Origin: Pancytospora philotis
Taxonomy: Eukaryota; Microsporidia
DNA: 29,064 nt
Direction: 5' to 3'
Assembly (NCBI GenBank): GCA_023647555.1
Contig: JALRLY010000225.1
Location: 1-29,064 of the forward strand
The notes beneath the pieces are model-generated. The model searched no databases. It was not told the origin of the DNA and saw only the letters and a list, made by a program, of their open reading frames with translations. Within the stretch, counting starts at the first letter, position 1. Each line of letters opens with the position of its first letter. Shown here piece after piece: positions 1-8,134 of the stretch. A program made the translations under genes and the position numbers.

Positions 1-665
1 ATCTTGCTATCATAGTAAACATTTGGACCTTCAAATGCACCCGAGCAGTCCAGCATCATCCTGATGCGATCCAGCTTCATTGCTTCGGCTGCGTCGAGGC
101 TTTCAAGGTCTTTGTTTGAAACGTGCTTTGAGATAGTATGGATCATCGTTAGCATGTTAGAGAAACTCTGAAACTTCCTACTACACTCACACAATACAGA
201 ATTGATATGCTCGCGACTCTTGAGCAACAGCGTTGAATCCGCAAAAAGCTGCTCCAAATGCGCAGTGAGCTTCTCGACCAAAACGCCTGGAGCCACTGTA
301 TTCCCCTTGTCGCTCTTACGGAAGCTGCTTCGGTGATAGACCCTACTCAGATAATCTCTGAGCGCAGCCAGATATATTTCGAAGGACTGCTTCCTCCACT
401 CTTTGTAGCAACCAAAAGCAGTAGTACCATCTCGGCCTATGCCCAGCGGCTCGCAGCCACGATCCGGTACCGGGATAAACTGCATTTCATAAGAGAAGCC
501 TGTAAAAGAACACGGTGCAGACTGTACATGACTACCGACGATAGGCAGACCGGTGTCAGTGCCGAACACCTGCGCATGATCAGCGGATGTTAACAGCCCG
601 GCCTGGCTCCAGATACTTGTCGCAAGGCATTGCGTAATGCAGGTAAATCTAGCCGTGCAGTGCAT
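1..665 (-). CDS. Array-family protein, copy E (3' end beyond window)
   Basis: An open frame of 221 codons runs from an ATG at 663-665 to the window edge without a stop. It belongs to the same family as the four genes at 22478-29064. The N-terminus has the family pattern CITQCLA then AGLLTSAD, near residue 83 comes CYKEWRK (compare YYKEWKE in the copy at 22478), and near residue 190 DLESLDAAEAMKLDRIR lines up with DLERFDPATIDKLNSLR in the copy at 24469. The start is supported by family alignment and by AAATTT at 672-677 and CCC (GGG on the plus strand, 667-669) directly upstream. The hydrophobic N-terminus could be a signal peptide. Function unknown. The conserved YPELDYEGWG region would lie outside the window. 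Confidence 0.8.
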   Translation of the reverse strand, partial: MHCTARFTCITQCLATSIWSQAGLLTSADHAQVFGTDTGLPIVGSHVQSAPCSFTGFSYEMQFIPVPDRGCEPLGIGRDGTTAFGCYKEWRKQSFEIYLAALRDYLSRVYHRSSFRKSDKGNTVAPGVLVEKLTAHLEQLFADSTLLLKSREHINSVLCECSRKFQSFSNMLTMIHTISKHVSNKDLESLDAAEAMKLDRIRMMLDCSGAFEGPNVYYDSK

Positions 666-671
666 AGGGCA

Positions 672-677
672 AAATTT
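672..677 (-). promoter_or_regulatory. AAATTT start signal of copy E
   Basis: AAATTT lies 6 nt upstream of the ATG at 665, with CCC at 667-669 (read on the minus strand). It matches the start-site signal seen at nine other genes here. Confidence 0.6.
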
Positions 678-1484
678 TCACTGCGTTTTATAGCTAAGTT
701 AAAAGGCGTAGAAATAACTTGTGGAGACTGGGTAGATAGTCTACATGTACTGTCGGTCTTATCATTTACTCAAGTATACCGTTCTACAGTCAGAGCCTGG
801 CTACTGACGGAGTTCTTTCCTAAAAATGATCGGATCATTATTTTTTATTTACCACGTAGCAAAATGATTTAAAAATCAAGGAATTTTGTAGGTGAATTCA
901 TTGAAGGTTATCACATTTCTAAATAGAATAGCGACCCCTGCCGCCGCATCTAACTTGTTAAAGCTGAAATGGGCATAAACATCATCGACTTCTAAATCTT
1001 TGTAAAGTATGGTTATACAATTATCTTTGGCTCAAATAGGTATGAACAAGCGCGTTTTGCTTGCTTCCACTTCGCCCGTTCTGCTGCTCCTGTCAGTAGT
1101 ACTTCGGACTAATACCCGCGGCAGTATTCTAAGAGGCGTTCCCAAACGTCTGGATGCACGTTTCAATGGACTCGCGAGTCTCAGAGCCATTATGCAGCGT
1201 ATGTGGTGTTAAAGAAGCGATGCCATAATATACGTTATGTTGCGCATCTTCTAATCGTGTGCATAGCCCATTTGCTAGCTAGAGCGCCGTGAATACGCGT
1301 ATTTTCAGTCTTCGCGACACCCGTAGCAGCACTTACACTAATCTATGCGTAAATTCGCATCATCGTTCTTGTTCCACTGAAAGAATCTTCCTGCCACCGC
1401 TATGGCTGAGCGGTAAACAACAGCATCGCTCTATCAGTTGCCACCAGCTTGCCTGTTTTTTCCTAGTGTTTTAAATTTCGCGCA

Positions 1485-1490
1485 AAATTT
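1485..1490 (+). promoter_or_regulatory. AAATTT start signal of the 301-residue gene
   Basis: AAATTT lies 5 nt upstream of the ATG at 1496, and CCC lies at 1492-1494. A second AAATTT is at 1473-1478. Confidence 0.6.
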
Positions 1491-1495
1491 ACCCT

Positions 1496-2401
1496 ATGTT
1501 CGCGTTGCTGAACATGTTTGCATGCATGTGCCTCGGGGATAGGGTATTCGATCGTCTGGAAGAACCACTAGAGACTTTGCGCCAGTACTCTATGGATAAT
1601 GAAGCGTACTTCAAGTCTCTAGGTGACTCTAAATCTCTCGTTCCTGCTGTTGGCTCCAATCATTGCGGTAATATAAGAGGGCCGAGCGTGCCTGGCTGGT
1701 ATTATCAATTGCTCGGGGCGGTTTACAGAAAATATCAATTGGCATGCGATTTCATCGATAAGATGCGAACCACAGTTGACGAAGACACAACTGCTCTAAC
1801 TGAATGGCTTGTGTCTAATCGTACTGATGTCAATAGTGCTAACGCCGCGCAGTTTGACGTTGGATCATGCTTTGCCCAAAATAGGCATTATGTTACACCT
1901 AGCGATGGGTTTCCGCGTCCCGAGCTCTGGCTGCGCATTAATATCACTAGCCTCCGCCATTCCGATTTGCGGGCCAAGTTTGCTGTTGATGACGGTTCTG
2001 AAGAGCGTTCACCTTGCGCTGTTTTAGCTAGCGATCTTATAACATTCATCACAGATGACACGCAGACTATATTGCCTGTACCTCGACGGGTATCTAAGTA
2101 TAGAAGGTGTGCGTGGGCCTTGGCTTATCAAATCAATAGCAGATGCGCAAAAATGCATTCAAGCGTGCTCGACTTGATTAAGAGGAAAGAGTTTTCTCGG
2201 ATCGAGATGGTAATTTCAGCAGCGGCAGAGCTCAAAAAGGTATCTGCAGAGTATTATGGTCTTCTCTTAAAACTCTTGAATGACGACATGCAGCTGATAG
2301 AGAGGCTTAACTATGCGCTGTTTATACAGCAGCGAGAGGAGTTTGACCGCGCGGTGTCTGAAGCAAAACTGCCCATGGGGTATGCCGATTACGATCAATA
2401 A
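1496..2401 (+). CDS. Lineage-specific protein of 301 residues, possibly secreted
   Basis: I do not recognise this protein. The N-terminus (MFALLNMFACMCLGD) is short and hydrophobic, compatible with a signal peptide. The rest is mostly helical, with a long charged helical stretch near residues 215-285 (RKEFSRIEMVISAAAELKK) and no evident membrane segment. The start fits the AAATTT plus CCC signal. The stop codon overlaps AATAAA at 2397-2402, as in the array family. The moderate AT content and strand-alternating position next to copy E suggest a lineage-specific gene. PGWYYQLLGAVYRKY distantly recalls the YYKEW block of the array family, but I cannot establish homology. Being real is likely; function is unknown. 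Confidence 0.7.
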   Translation: MFALLNMFACMCLGDRVFDRLEEPLETLRQYSMDNEAYFKSLGDSKSLVPAVGSNHCGNIRGPSVPGWYYQLLGAVYRKYQLACDFIDKMRTTVDEDTTALTEWLVSNRTDVNSANAAQFDVGSCFAQNRHYVTPSDGFPRPELWLRINITSLRHSDLRAKFAVDDGSEERSPCAVLASDLITFITDDTQTILPVPRRVSKYRRCAWALAYQINSRCAKMHSSVLDLIKRKEFSRIEMVISAAAELKKVSAEYYGLLLKLLNDDMQLIERLNYALFIQQREEFDRAVSEAKLPMGYADYDQ

Positions 2402-3101
2402 ATTTCTACAATAATTCATCGATGTATTTCATGGTCTGCGCAATATCGGTTTCTGTTAGACTTAGCAGCTCTATTTTAGTATCAAACAAGCATGCACTTG
2501 GCAGCATTAGCAGCTTACTGGCAAAGAATAGAAGAGTATCAGCGAGTCATTTGTGCATTTTATCTGGTCCATCCCAGCCGCTATAGCGTAAAATAATGAT
2601 GGCGCGATTGAGTTTCATCCAATCCATTGCGCTACCTTATAATTGGAGGTTATATTGAAGGTTGTTGTGTTATCAAATTTATGTAGCAATCCTGCCAGCC
2701 AAACGCGATCCGCTCCGCGTGTTTTCCCGCCTCAGTCGACGGTCATTCGGATGGGCACTTGCGGCGGTGTTCAAGAGAGATGCTCTCAAGCCTTGCGCAC
2801 GGTCGTCTGATCGAAGGTCTCAGCAGAATCGGCAAGCTCAGTTCTTCGGAATGTTATCTGTGGAAAGTCGTAGCCATCTCATTACGCAAGGAATGATCTT
2901 TTCGCATCTGCGTTCTGCGTCGAGCTTATTAAACAGGTTACTGCACATAGTTACTCAGTGATTCCAACCATATACAAAAGCTTGCGTGTTCTACCTGCTA
3001 TCCGCAGCTCAGCAAATTCTGTTTGAATGCAAGCTTTTAAACAGCCAATAAAGCGCATTGCAATTATAGGAATGAATATGACAATTTAATGAAGCGCCGC
3101 A
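2402..3101. other. Intergenic, 700 bp, possible decayed coding DNA
   Basis: Apart from the interrupted frame at 2406-2627, the stretch from about 2690 to 2960 is more GC-rich than true spacer. Read on the minus strand it gives short protein-like pieces in different frames (for example KLDAERRCEKIIPCVMRWL). This could be an old gene with frameshifts or plain spacer. No family was recognised. Confidence 0.3.
2406..2627 (-). pseudogene. Possible small gene interrupted by an in-frame TGA
   Basis: On the minus strand an ATG at 2625-2627 opens a 74-codon frame broken only by TGA at codon 27 (2547-2549) and ending in TAG at 2406-2408. Around the break the frame reads WDGPDKMHK, stop, LADTLLFFASKLL, and ends TDIAQTMKYIDELL. 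The composition looks protein-like on both sides of the stop, and the frame ends only 4 nt from the convergent stop at 2401, as is common in compact genomes. No homologue is recognised. Chance is a real alternative, because 74 codons with one stop is not rare. Confidence 0.25.
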
Positions 3102-6100
3102 CTACTTAAGCACAGCCACGCGGGGCTTCTGGTCCTGGATGTAGACCCTGAACACCTTGTTGGCGTTCTCGTACATCGTGTTCTTGAGGCTGATGACGAT
3201 GAACTGCGCGCTGCGGAACTCGCTGCGGATGATCTGGCCGATGCCCTGCGTGTAGCTCAGGTCGAGCGCCGCGTCGATCTCGTCGAAGATGTAGAAGGGC
3301 GCGGGCCGGTACGAGAGCATGCTGAAGATCAGGCAGAGCGCGATGAGGGAGCGCTGCCCGCCGCTCAGCTCGGCGAGCGAGTTCTTCCACGTGCCGATCT
3401 TCACGCGGATCTCGTACTCCGCGGTTATTTCGATGTCCGCGTCCTTGAGGAAGTACGCGAGGAACTTCTTGAGCGCAGCGTTGATGTGCTCGAAGGTCCT
3501 GCGGTTCTCCTTCAGCCCGAGCTCGGAGAATGCGCTGATGCTGCGCACAATGTTGGCCTTGTCGCGCTCGAGCTGCTCTACCTTGAGCTCAAGCTCGCGG
3601 GCCAGCGCGATGTTCTTCTCGAGGACCTCGAAGCTCGACGGATCCATAGTCGTACGGATCCGCTTGGCGGCCAGCTGCGTCTTCAGGACGGCGATTCTCT
3701 CGTCCAGGGCCGCGGCCCGCTCCCTCGGCAGCGGCTCGGGCACCGCAGAGAACACCGCCGGATCCACGCCCAGGCTTGCAAACACCTCCAGCGTGGCATC
3801 CGGGTAGGATGGGCGGTCGCCTCCCGGCGCATTGGCTGCGTTTTCCATGGAACGACCCGCAGAGGGGGCCCCGCGCTGCTGCTTCTCGTAGGCGCCGACC
3901 TGCTCGCGGAGCTTGGCTATCTTGCTCTTGAGGGCAACGGTGCTGCTTATCAGATGCTTCTTCCTGAGGTCCAGGCTCTCTGCCATCCGCACGCTCGTTT
4001 TCTTGGCGCTGTTCCGCAGCTCGGCATCGCGGAGCCGCTGCTGCAGCCGCTCGAGCTCCCGTTCGTGCTGCACGAGCGCGCGCCGGTTATCCTCCAGCCC
4101 GCGCTCGTACTCCGCAATTCTCGCGTCGAGATCGCCGAGCTCCCGGGCGACCTCTTGCGCTGCGTTCTCCTCTTTCGTTGCCTCCACGATGTCGCGGCGC
4201 ACCGCCGCCAGCTCCTTGCCGATATCGATCTGCGAGCTGCACAGCTTCTCAAGCTGCTGCACCTTCCCAGCGGTGCTATCGATCGTCTCCCTGAGCCCCG
4301 CGTACTTCTCGAGCCGCTCAAGCACAGAGCTGAGCTGCGCCGCCTCGTGGTCCGCCAGCACGGAGCGCGCGAGCTCTTCAGCGCGCGCCTCAAAGTCCCT
4401 AACATCGGACAAACGGACGACGTCCTGCCGGTACTGCAGCTTGCCGCCGGTGAGCGTGCCCTTGGGGTCGTAGACCGTGCCGTCGAGCGTGACGCACACG
4501 ACCTTGTGCTCGAAGCAGCAGCGCGACGCCTCCTTCTTGTCCTCAAATATGTAGAAGTTGCTGAAAATGTGCCTGAAGGCCTTCTCGTACCGGGCATCGA
4601 AGCGGATCGCGTCGAGCGCGTGCAGGCCGTTGCCGCGGACGTGCGTCCGCCCGTACACCGCTATCTTGTTGAGAGGAATGCAGGAGATCTTCCGGTCGCT
4701 CGTCTGCAGCAGGCCGGCAGCCACGTTTTCGTTCTCGCAGATAACAAACTTGGCGCGGCCGCCGAGGATGGTCGCGATCGCGTCGCGGTGCTTCGCGTCC
4801 AGCAGCTCGAAGTTCTCATCGACCGTGCCGTAGATGCCGTCGCCCGGCGGATAGACCAGCTTCCCGCGCAGGCCTTGCGCCTTGTCCGCAAAGGCGGCGC
4901 GCTGTTTGCTGCTCTCGCGGGAACGCTCCAAAGCGGTGCGCAGCGCCTCGGCGAAAGCCGCCGCATTGGAGCCGTCGGGGCTGAGCCAGTGGGCGGCCAC
5001 TTCGCGCGCGGGGATACTCCCGCTCCCCACGGACGCTCGCATGCGCGCAATCTCGGCGACGCCCTGGGCGGCCTGGCGCTCTGCAGCCTCGGTCCTGCTC
5101 AGCACGAGTCTGAGCCGGTCGAGCTCGTCGATCCGCCCCATGCGCTGGCCGCTGCACGCGTCCTGCGCCAGCAGCCGCTCCCTCTCGACGAGCTCGCTCT
5201 TCTTGTGATGCAGCTTGGCGGGGCGGGCCAGCGCCGCGCGTTTGCTGCGCAGCTGCTCCAGCTCGTCCGGGCTGGCGCGCGCACGGACGTCCTCGAGCCT
5301 GAGCCTCTCGGCGTTGATCGCGCTCTTGAGCTCCACGACATCAGCAGCGCCGCGCATCTCGTCGACGGCGGCCAGCTGCGCCTCGATCTCGTCCAGCTCG
5401 GCCTTGTCGGCCACGTACTCAGAGAGGAACCCCTCGAGCGCCGTGAGGGCCTCCGCGTGCTCGTGCTGCTGCTTGGCGGCCTCGCACTCAGCCAGCTCGG
5501 CCGCGGCCACCTTCCGGCGCGCGTCGAAGTCCCGGTTCTCCTCGTAGATCTTCTTCTCCTTGAGCACCTCGCTCATGTACGGGCTGACGCTGCGCCGCAG
5601 ATACTCCTGCGCCTCGCGGAGCTTCGCCTCCTTCCGGCCCAGCTCCTCGACCGCGCGCTCCTTCTCCTCGTTGTAGCTCCGCGTGCCGGCCACCTCCTCG
5701 ACCATCCCGCGCAGCTCGCCGCTCTTCATGTTCAGCACCTTCGTGATGCGCCCCTGCAGCACCACGAAGTCGATGCTGATGCCCACGCTCCGCGCCATCT
5801 TCTCGACGGTCCCGCGCGTGCAGCTGTGCCCGTTGATCCGGTACTTGCTCTTGCCCTCGTGGTCGAGCATGCGCGCGACCTCGATGGCGTCGTGGTGCTC
5901 GTAGCCAGCGGGCGAGCGCGCCTTGTCGCTGTTGTCGAACACGAGCTGCACGCTGCACTCCTTGCGGTGTATGTTGATCAGCTCCTTGAGCGAGGCCGCG
6001 CGCATCAGCCGCGACGAGCTCAGGTCGAGCGCAAACACCACGGCGTCGATGATGTTGCTCTTGCCCGAGCCGTTCAGGCCCGTGATCGCGGTGAAGTTCC

Positions 6101-6173
6101 TGTCGAGGTTCCTGATCGCCGTGCGCTCGGCGTAGCACTTGAAGCCGTCCATCACGACGTCCTTCACGAACAT
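3102..6173 (-). CDS. SMC2: Condensin subunit SMC2
   Basis: SMC2 is the ATPase arm of condensin that, with SMC4, compacts chromosomes in the nucleus. The 1023-residue protein has the full SMC layout. Walker A is GLNGSGKS at 32-39. The Q-loop region FVVLQGRITKVLNMK is diagnostic of SMC2. Coiled coils lie at about 160-430 and 590-900, and the hinge at about 438-580 contains GTLTGGKLQYR. The ABC signature is LSGGQRS at 936-942 and Walker B is FYIFDEIDAALD at 960-971, followed by the D-loop. All catalytic motifs are intact. The protein is shorter than typical SMC2, mainly in the coiled coils. The start matches the SMC2 N-terminus (DGFKCYAERT) and is preceded by AAATTT and CCC. The GC-rich third positions create a very long open frame on the opposite strand, which is not a gene. 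Confidence 0.97.
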   Translation of the reverse strand: MFVKDVVMDGFKCYAERTAIRNLDRNFTAITGLNGSGKSNIIDAVVFALDLSSSRLMRAASLKELINIHRKECSVQLVFDNSDKARSPAGYEHHDAIEVARMLDHEGKSKYRINGHSCTRGTVEKMARSVGISIDFVVLQGRITKVLNMKSGELRGMVEEVAGTRSYNEEKERAVEELGRKEAKLREAQEYLRRSVSPYMSEVLKEKKIYEENRDFDARRKVAAAELAECEAAKQQHEHAEALTALEGFLSEYVADKAELDEIEAQLAAVDEMRGAADVVELKSAINAERLRLEDVRARASPDELEQLRSKRAALARPAKLHHKKSELVERERLLAQDACSGQRMGRIDELDRLRLVLSRTEAAERQAAQGVAEIARMRASVGSGSIPAREVAAHWLSPDGSNAAAFAEALRTALERSRESSKQRAAFADKAQGLRGKLVYPPGDGIYGTVDENFELLDAKHRDAIATILGGRAKFVICENENVAAGLLQTSDRKISCIPLNKIAVYGRTHVRGNGLHALDAIRFDARYEKAFRHIFSNFYIFEDKKEASRCCFEHKVVCVTLDGTVYDPKGTLTGGKLQYRQDVVRLSDVRDFEARAEELARSVLADHEAAQLSSVLERLEKYAGLRETIDSTAGKVQQLEKLCSSQIDIGKELAAVRRDIVEATKEENAAQEVARELGDLDARIAEYERGLEDNRRALVQHERELERLQQRLRDAELRNSAKKTSVRMAESLDLRKKHLISSTVALKSKIAKLREQVGAYEKQQRGAPSAGRSMENAANAPGGDRPSYPDATLEVFASLGVDPAVFSAVPEPLPRERAAALDERIAVLKTQLAAKRIRTTMDPSSFEVLEKNIALARELELKVEQLERDKANIVRSISAFSELGLKENRRTFEHINAALKKFLAYFLKDADIEITAEYEIRVKIGTWKNSLAELSGGQRSLIALCLIFSMLSYRPAPFYIFDEIDAALDLSYTQGIGQIIRSEFRSAQFIVISLKNTMYENANKVFRVYIQDQKPRVAVLK

Positions 6174-6184
6174 TGGGAATCTAA

Positions 6185-6190
6185 AAATTT
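6185..6190 (-). promoter_or_regulatory. AAATTT start signal of SMC2
   Basis: AAATTT lies 11 nt upstream of the SMC2 ATG, and CCC at 6175-6177 (minus strand) lies 1 nt upstream of it. Confidence 0.6.
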
Positions 6191-6606
6191 GCGGCTTTGG
6201 CGCGTGTTTTCGCTGCTCGAGGGAGGTCTGTTGCAGCAGTGGATGGCAGCAGCAATAGTGTTAGAGGTAGTAGCAACGAAAGCAGCAGGAATGGCAGAAG
6301 CAGCGGTTGCGCACTCATGAACTAATTTATTGCTGGGCAAATCGAGTTTGACTGGGCGTGCAGCCTGAGCAACTATCAGCACCAAGTAGTAAACTTATAC
6401 TGCTCCACACATGTCGTTTCTGTGTTGTGCGCAGCAAAATCTGAAACTCTTATTGCGCATGCGCTATTTGTTTTTATTTGCTATGCATATTAATATTAAA
6501 TGAAGTGCCGTAGAGAGGCTGAAACAGGCATACGCGCAGCAGGGAGACGCGGCGATCGGCCAGCGCGCACTGCACCGCAGCTGGGTCCCTGCCCGTCGCG
6601 CATGCA

Positions 6607-6630
6607 GGCGCGCCGGCGCGCCCGCGCGCC
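6607..6630 (+). repeat. Three tandem GC octamers
   Basis: GGCGCGCC occurs twice in tandem (6607-6622) and is followed by CGCGCGCC (6623-6630). The array is self-complementary and almost pure alternating G and C, so it could form hairpins or unusual helices. It lies 88 bp before the TATA box of the strongly codon-biased gene at 6745. Confidence 0.7.
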
Positions 6631-6717
6631 GATGCCAATGACATCATAGTTTGCCTTTAATTAATTTTAATAGGGCATTTCTGAGCTGTTAATTAAAATG
6701 ATGTATCGAAACAAAGG

Positions 6718-6724
6718 TATAAAT
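6718..6724 (+). promoter_or_regulatory. TATA box of the first Cys-rich surface gene
   Basis: TATAAAT ends 20 nt before the ATG at 6745. The spacing matches four other secretory genes in the window. CCC also lies directly before the ATG. Confidence 0.65.
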
Positions 6725-6744
6725 CTCGCGAGCCTGTCGTACCC

Positions 6745-8046
6745 ATGTTTTTTGGCATTTGCACGCTGCTGAGCACTGCGTACGCTGCTGTCATTGCGCC
6801 CACCCTCACCGACCGCATCGTCAAGCGCGAGTGCCTCGTCCCGATTGAGCCGCGGACCAACCCCTTCTTCCGCCACTTCACCATCCGCTTCGGAACCGGC
6901 GTCGGCGCGGCCTTTGTGCCCATCGACAACGTGCTCGAGTTCCTGCAGGACAAGGCCAACAACAACAGCCGCCACCTGCTCGCGATCTCGACGATGAACG
7001 CGACGTCCGTGACGCCGATCACGAACCCGACCGCCGCCGCGTACACGATCGAGATCAAGGCGAACTCGCTCGACAAGTTCTACGAGATCGTGAAGATCTT
7101 CGCGCTCTACGAGCGCCTGATCACGGCCGGCACCGCCGCCGCGACCACGGTCACCGTCGACGCCGCGTCCTACACAATCGACATCAACCTGCCCGTCGGC
7201 TACCAGATCTCCGACCAGATCTTCTTCCTGCAGTTCGCGACGTACGCCACCGCCGCGTCCTACACCGTCGTCACGCCTGTCGCCGACCCCGCGGTCTACA
7301 ACGCCAAGTTCACCGCCGAGATCTTCTCGTCCGGCTTCACGACCGTCGCCATCGAGGGCAACGCCGGCGAGAACCGCATCTACCAGGACTACACCGGCCT
7401 CATCCCCGCGACCGAGAGGCGCACGCGGCTCATCAAGTGCGCGATCGAGGAGAGCGCGCTCTCCTTCACCGTCGGCGAGTGCGACATCAAGCAGATGTAC
7501 CTCGAGAAGACGCTCGCCGAGCTGCGCTGCGGCACGCGCATCAACACCAAGGTGCGCTGCCTCAAGCCGATCTGCGGCGACAGCCTCAAGAACAAGTTCT
7601 TCAACTGCATCGCGTTCGCCGCGTCCTCGCTCACCGCCTGCACGAACGTCAAGAACACCGACGTCTTCCGCTGCGACTCCTACAACGGTGCTAAGAGCGT
7701 CTTCGACGTCATCGTCGCCGTGTTCGTGCGCCTCTCCATGGAGTGCAAGGACGAGTCCGTGAACTTCTTCTCCGCCATCATCGGCAGCACCATCGCCACC
7801 TCCTACAGCCCGTGCGGCGCCGGCGAGAACGACGGCCTCTGCTCCGAGGACTCCGCGATCGTCGACGGCCTCTGCGGCTGCGAGGAGAACGCCGCCGCCG
7901 AGAAGACGGAGGCCAACAAGGCTGACGACTGCGACGAAGACTCTAGAAAGGACAAGAAGCGCGGTGGCATCAGCAGAGTCTGGACCATCACCATCGTCGT
8001 TGTGGTAGTCGCTGGTGCGGCTGCAGCTGTCTTCGCCCTGTATTAA
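6745..8046 (+). CDS. Anchored Cys-rich surface protein 1
   Basis: This 433-residue protein has a signal peptide (MFFGICTLLSTAYA, cleavage likely near residue 15). A beta-rich N-terminal region contains three AASYT-like repeats near residues 97, 140 and 170. A Cys-rich region with about 14 cysteines spans about 231-395. A charged linker rich in E, D and K follows, then KDKKR and a final hydrophobic segment (412-433) that runs to the C-terminus. The last part fits a membrane anchor or GPI-attachment signal. It shares this architecture with the proteins at 9380 and 17334, so the three are probably paralogues. Codons are almost all C- or G-ending, stronger than in its neighbours, which suggests high expression. 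A spore-surface or secreted structural role is possible but is inference only. Confidence 0.85.
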   Translation: MFFGICTLLSTAYAAVIAPTLTDRIVKRECLVPIEPRTNPFFRHFTIRFGTGVGAAFVPIDNVLEFLQDKANNNSRHLLAISTMNATSVTPITNPTAAAYTIEIKANSLDKFYEIVKIFALYERLITAGTAAATTVTVDAASYTIDINLPVGYQISDQIFFLQFATYATAASYTVVTPVADPAVYNAKFTAEIFSSGFTTVAIEGNAGENRIYQDYTGLIPATERRTRLIKCAIEESALSFTVGECDIKQMYLEKTLAELRCGTRINTKVRCLKPICGDSLKNKFFNCIAFAASSLTACTNVKNTDVFRCDSYNGAKSVFDVIVAVFVRLSMECKDESVNFFSAIIGSTIATSYSPCGAGENDGLCSEDSAIVDGLCGCEENAAAEKTEANKADDCDEDSRKDKKRGGISRVWTITIVVVVVAGAAAAVFALY

Positions 8047-8134
8047 ATTTCTTGACTGTCTTTTCTGTTCGATATTAGTTTCGATTAGTACAAATAATTT
8101 ACTGATTGATTACAGCTGCTTATACGCCATACGT

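Larger units (their letters stand above)
666..1495. other. Intergenic, 830 bp, no supported gene
   Basis: This divergent region separates copy E from the 301-residue gene. It holds the two start signals at its ends. The short frames at 1009-1212 and 1289-1474 have no upstream signal, no coding-like composition and no recognisable protein. A short perfect hairpin, GTAGATAGTCTAC, lies at 732-744. Nothing else is recognisable. Confidence 0.5.
6174..6744. other. Divergent intergenic region with a GC-rich island
   Basis: This 571-bp region lies between SMC2 and the first Cys-rich surface gene. About 6520-6632 is strongly GC-rich inside AT-rich flanks. TGACATCA, similar to an ATF/CRE site, lies at 6639-6646, and an AT-rich stretch follows to the TATA box. 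The promoter elements of both neighbours are at the ends. No gene is supported, although a 57-codon minus-strand frame covers the island (6474-6647). Confidence 0.5.

Noticed and set aside
1401..1420. TATGGCTGAGCGGTAAAC, similar to a tRNA Leu or Ser A-box
   Set aside because: No B-box, no anticodon arm and no acceptor stem can be drawn within 100 bp.
1009..1474. Short plus-strand frames at 1009-1212 and 1289-1474
   Set aside because: No start signal, no recognisable product, and lengths expected by chance in this composition.
3486..6320. 944-codon open frame on the plus strand, opposite SMC2
   Set aside because: SMC2 on the other strand is certain. GC-rich third positions remove stops on the opposite strand. 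The frame's product is low-complexity (Leu, Ala, Arg, Val rich) with no family.
6474..6647. 57-codon minus-strand frame over the GC-rich island
   Set aside because: Arg-, Ala- and Gly-rich product expected from GC-rich DNA. No CCC or TATA signal at its start. Kept only as part of the island finding.
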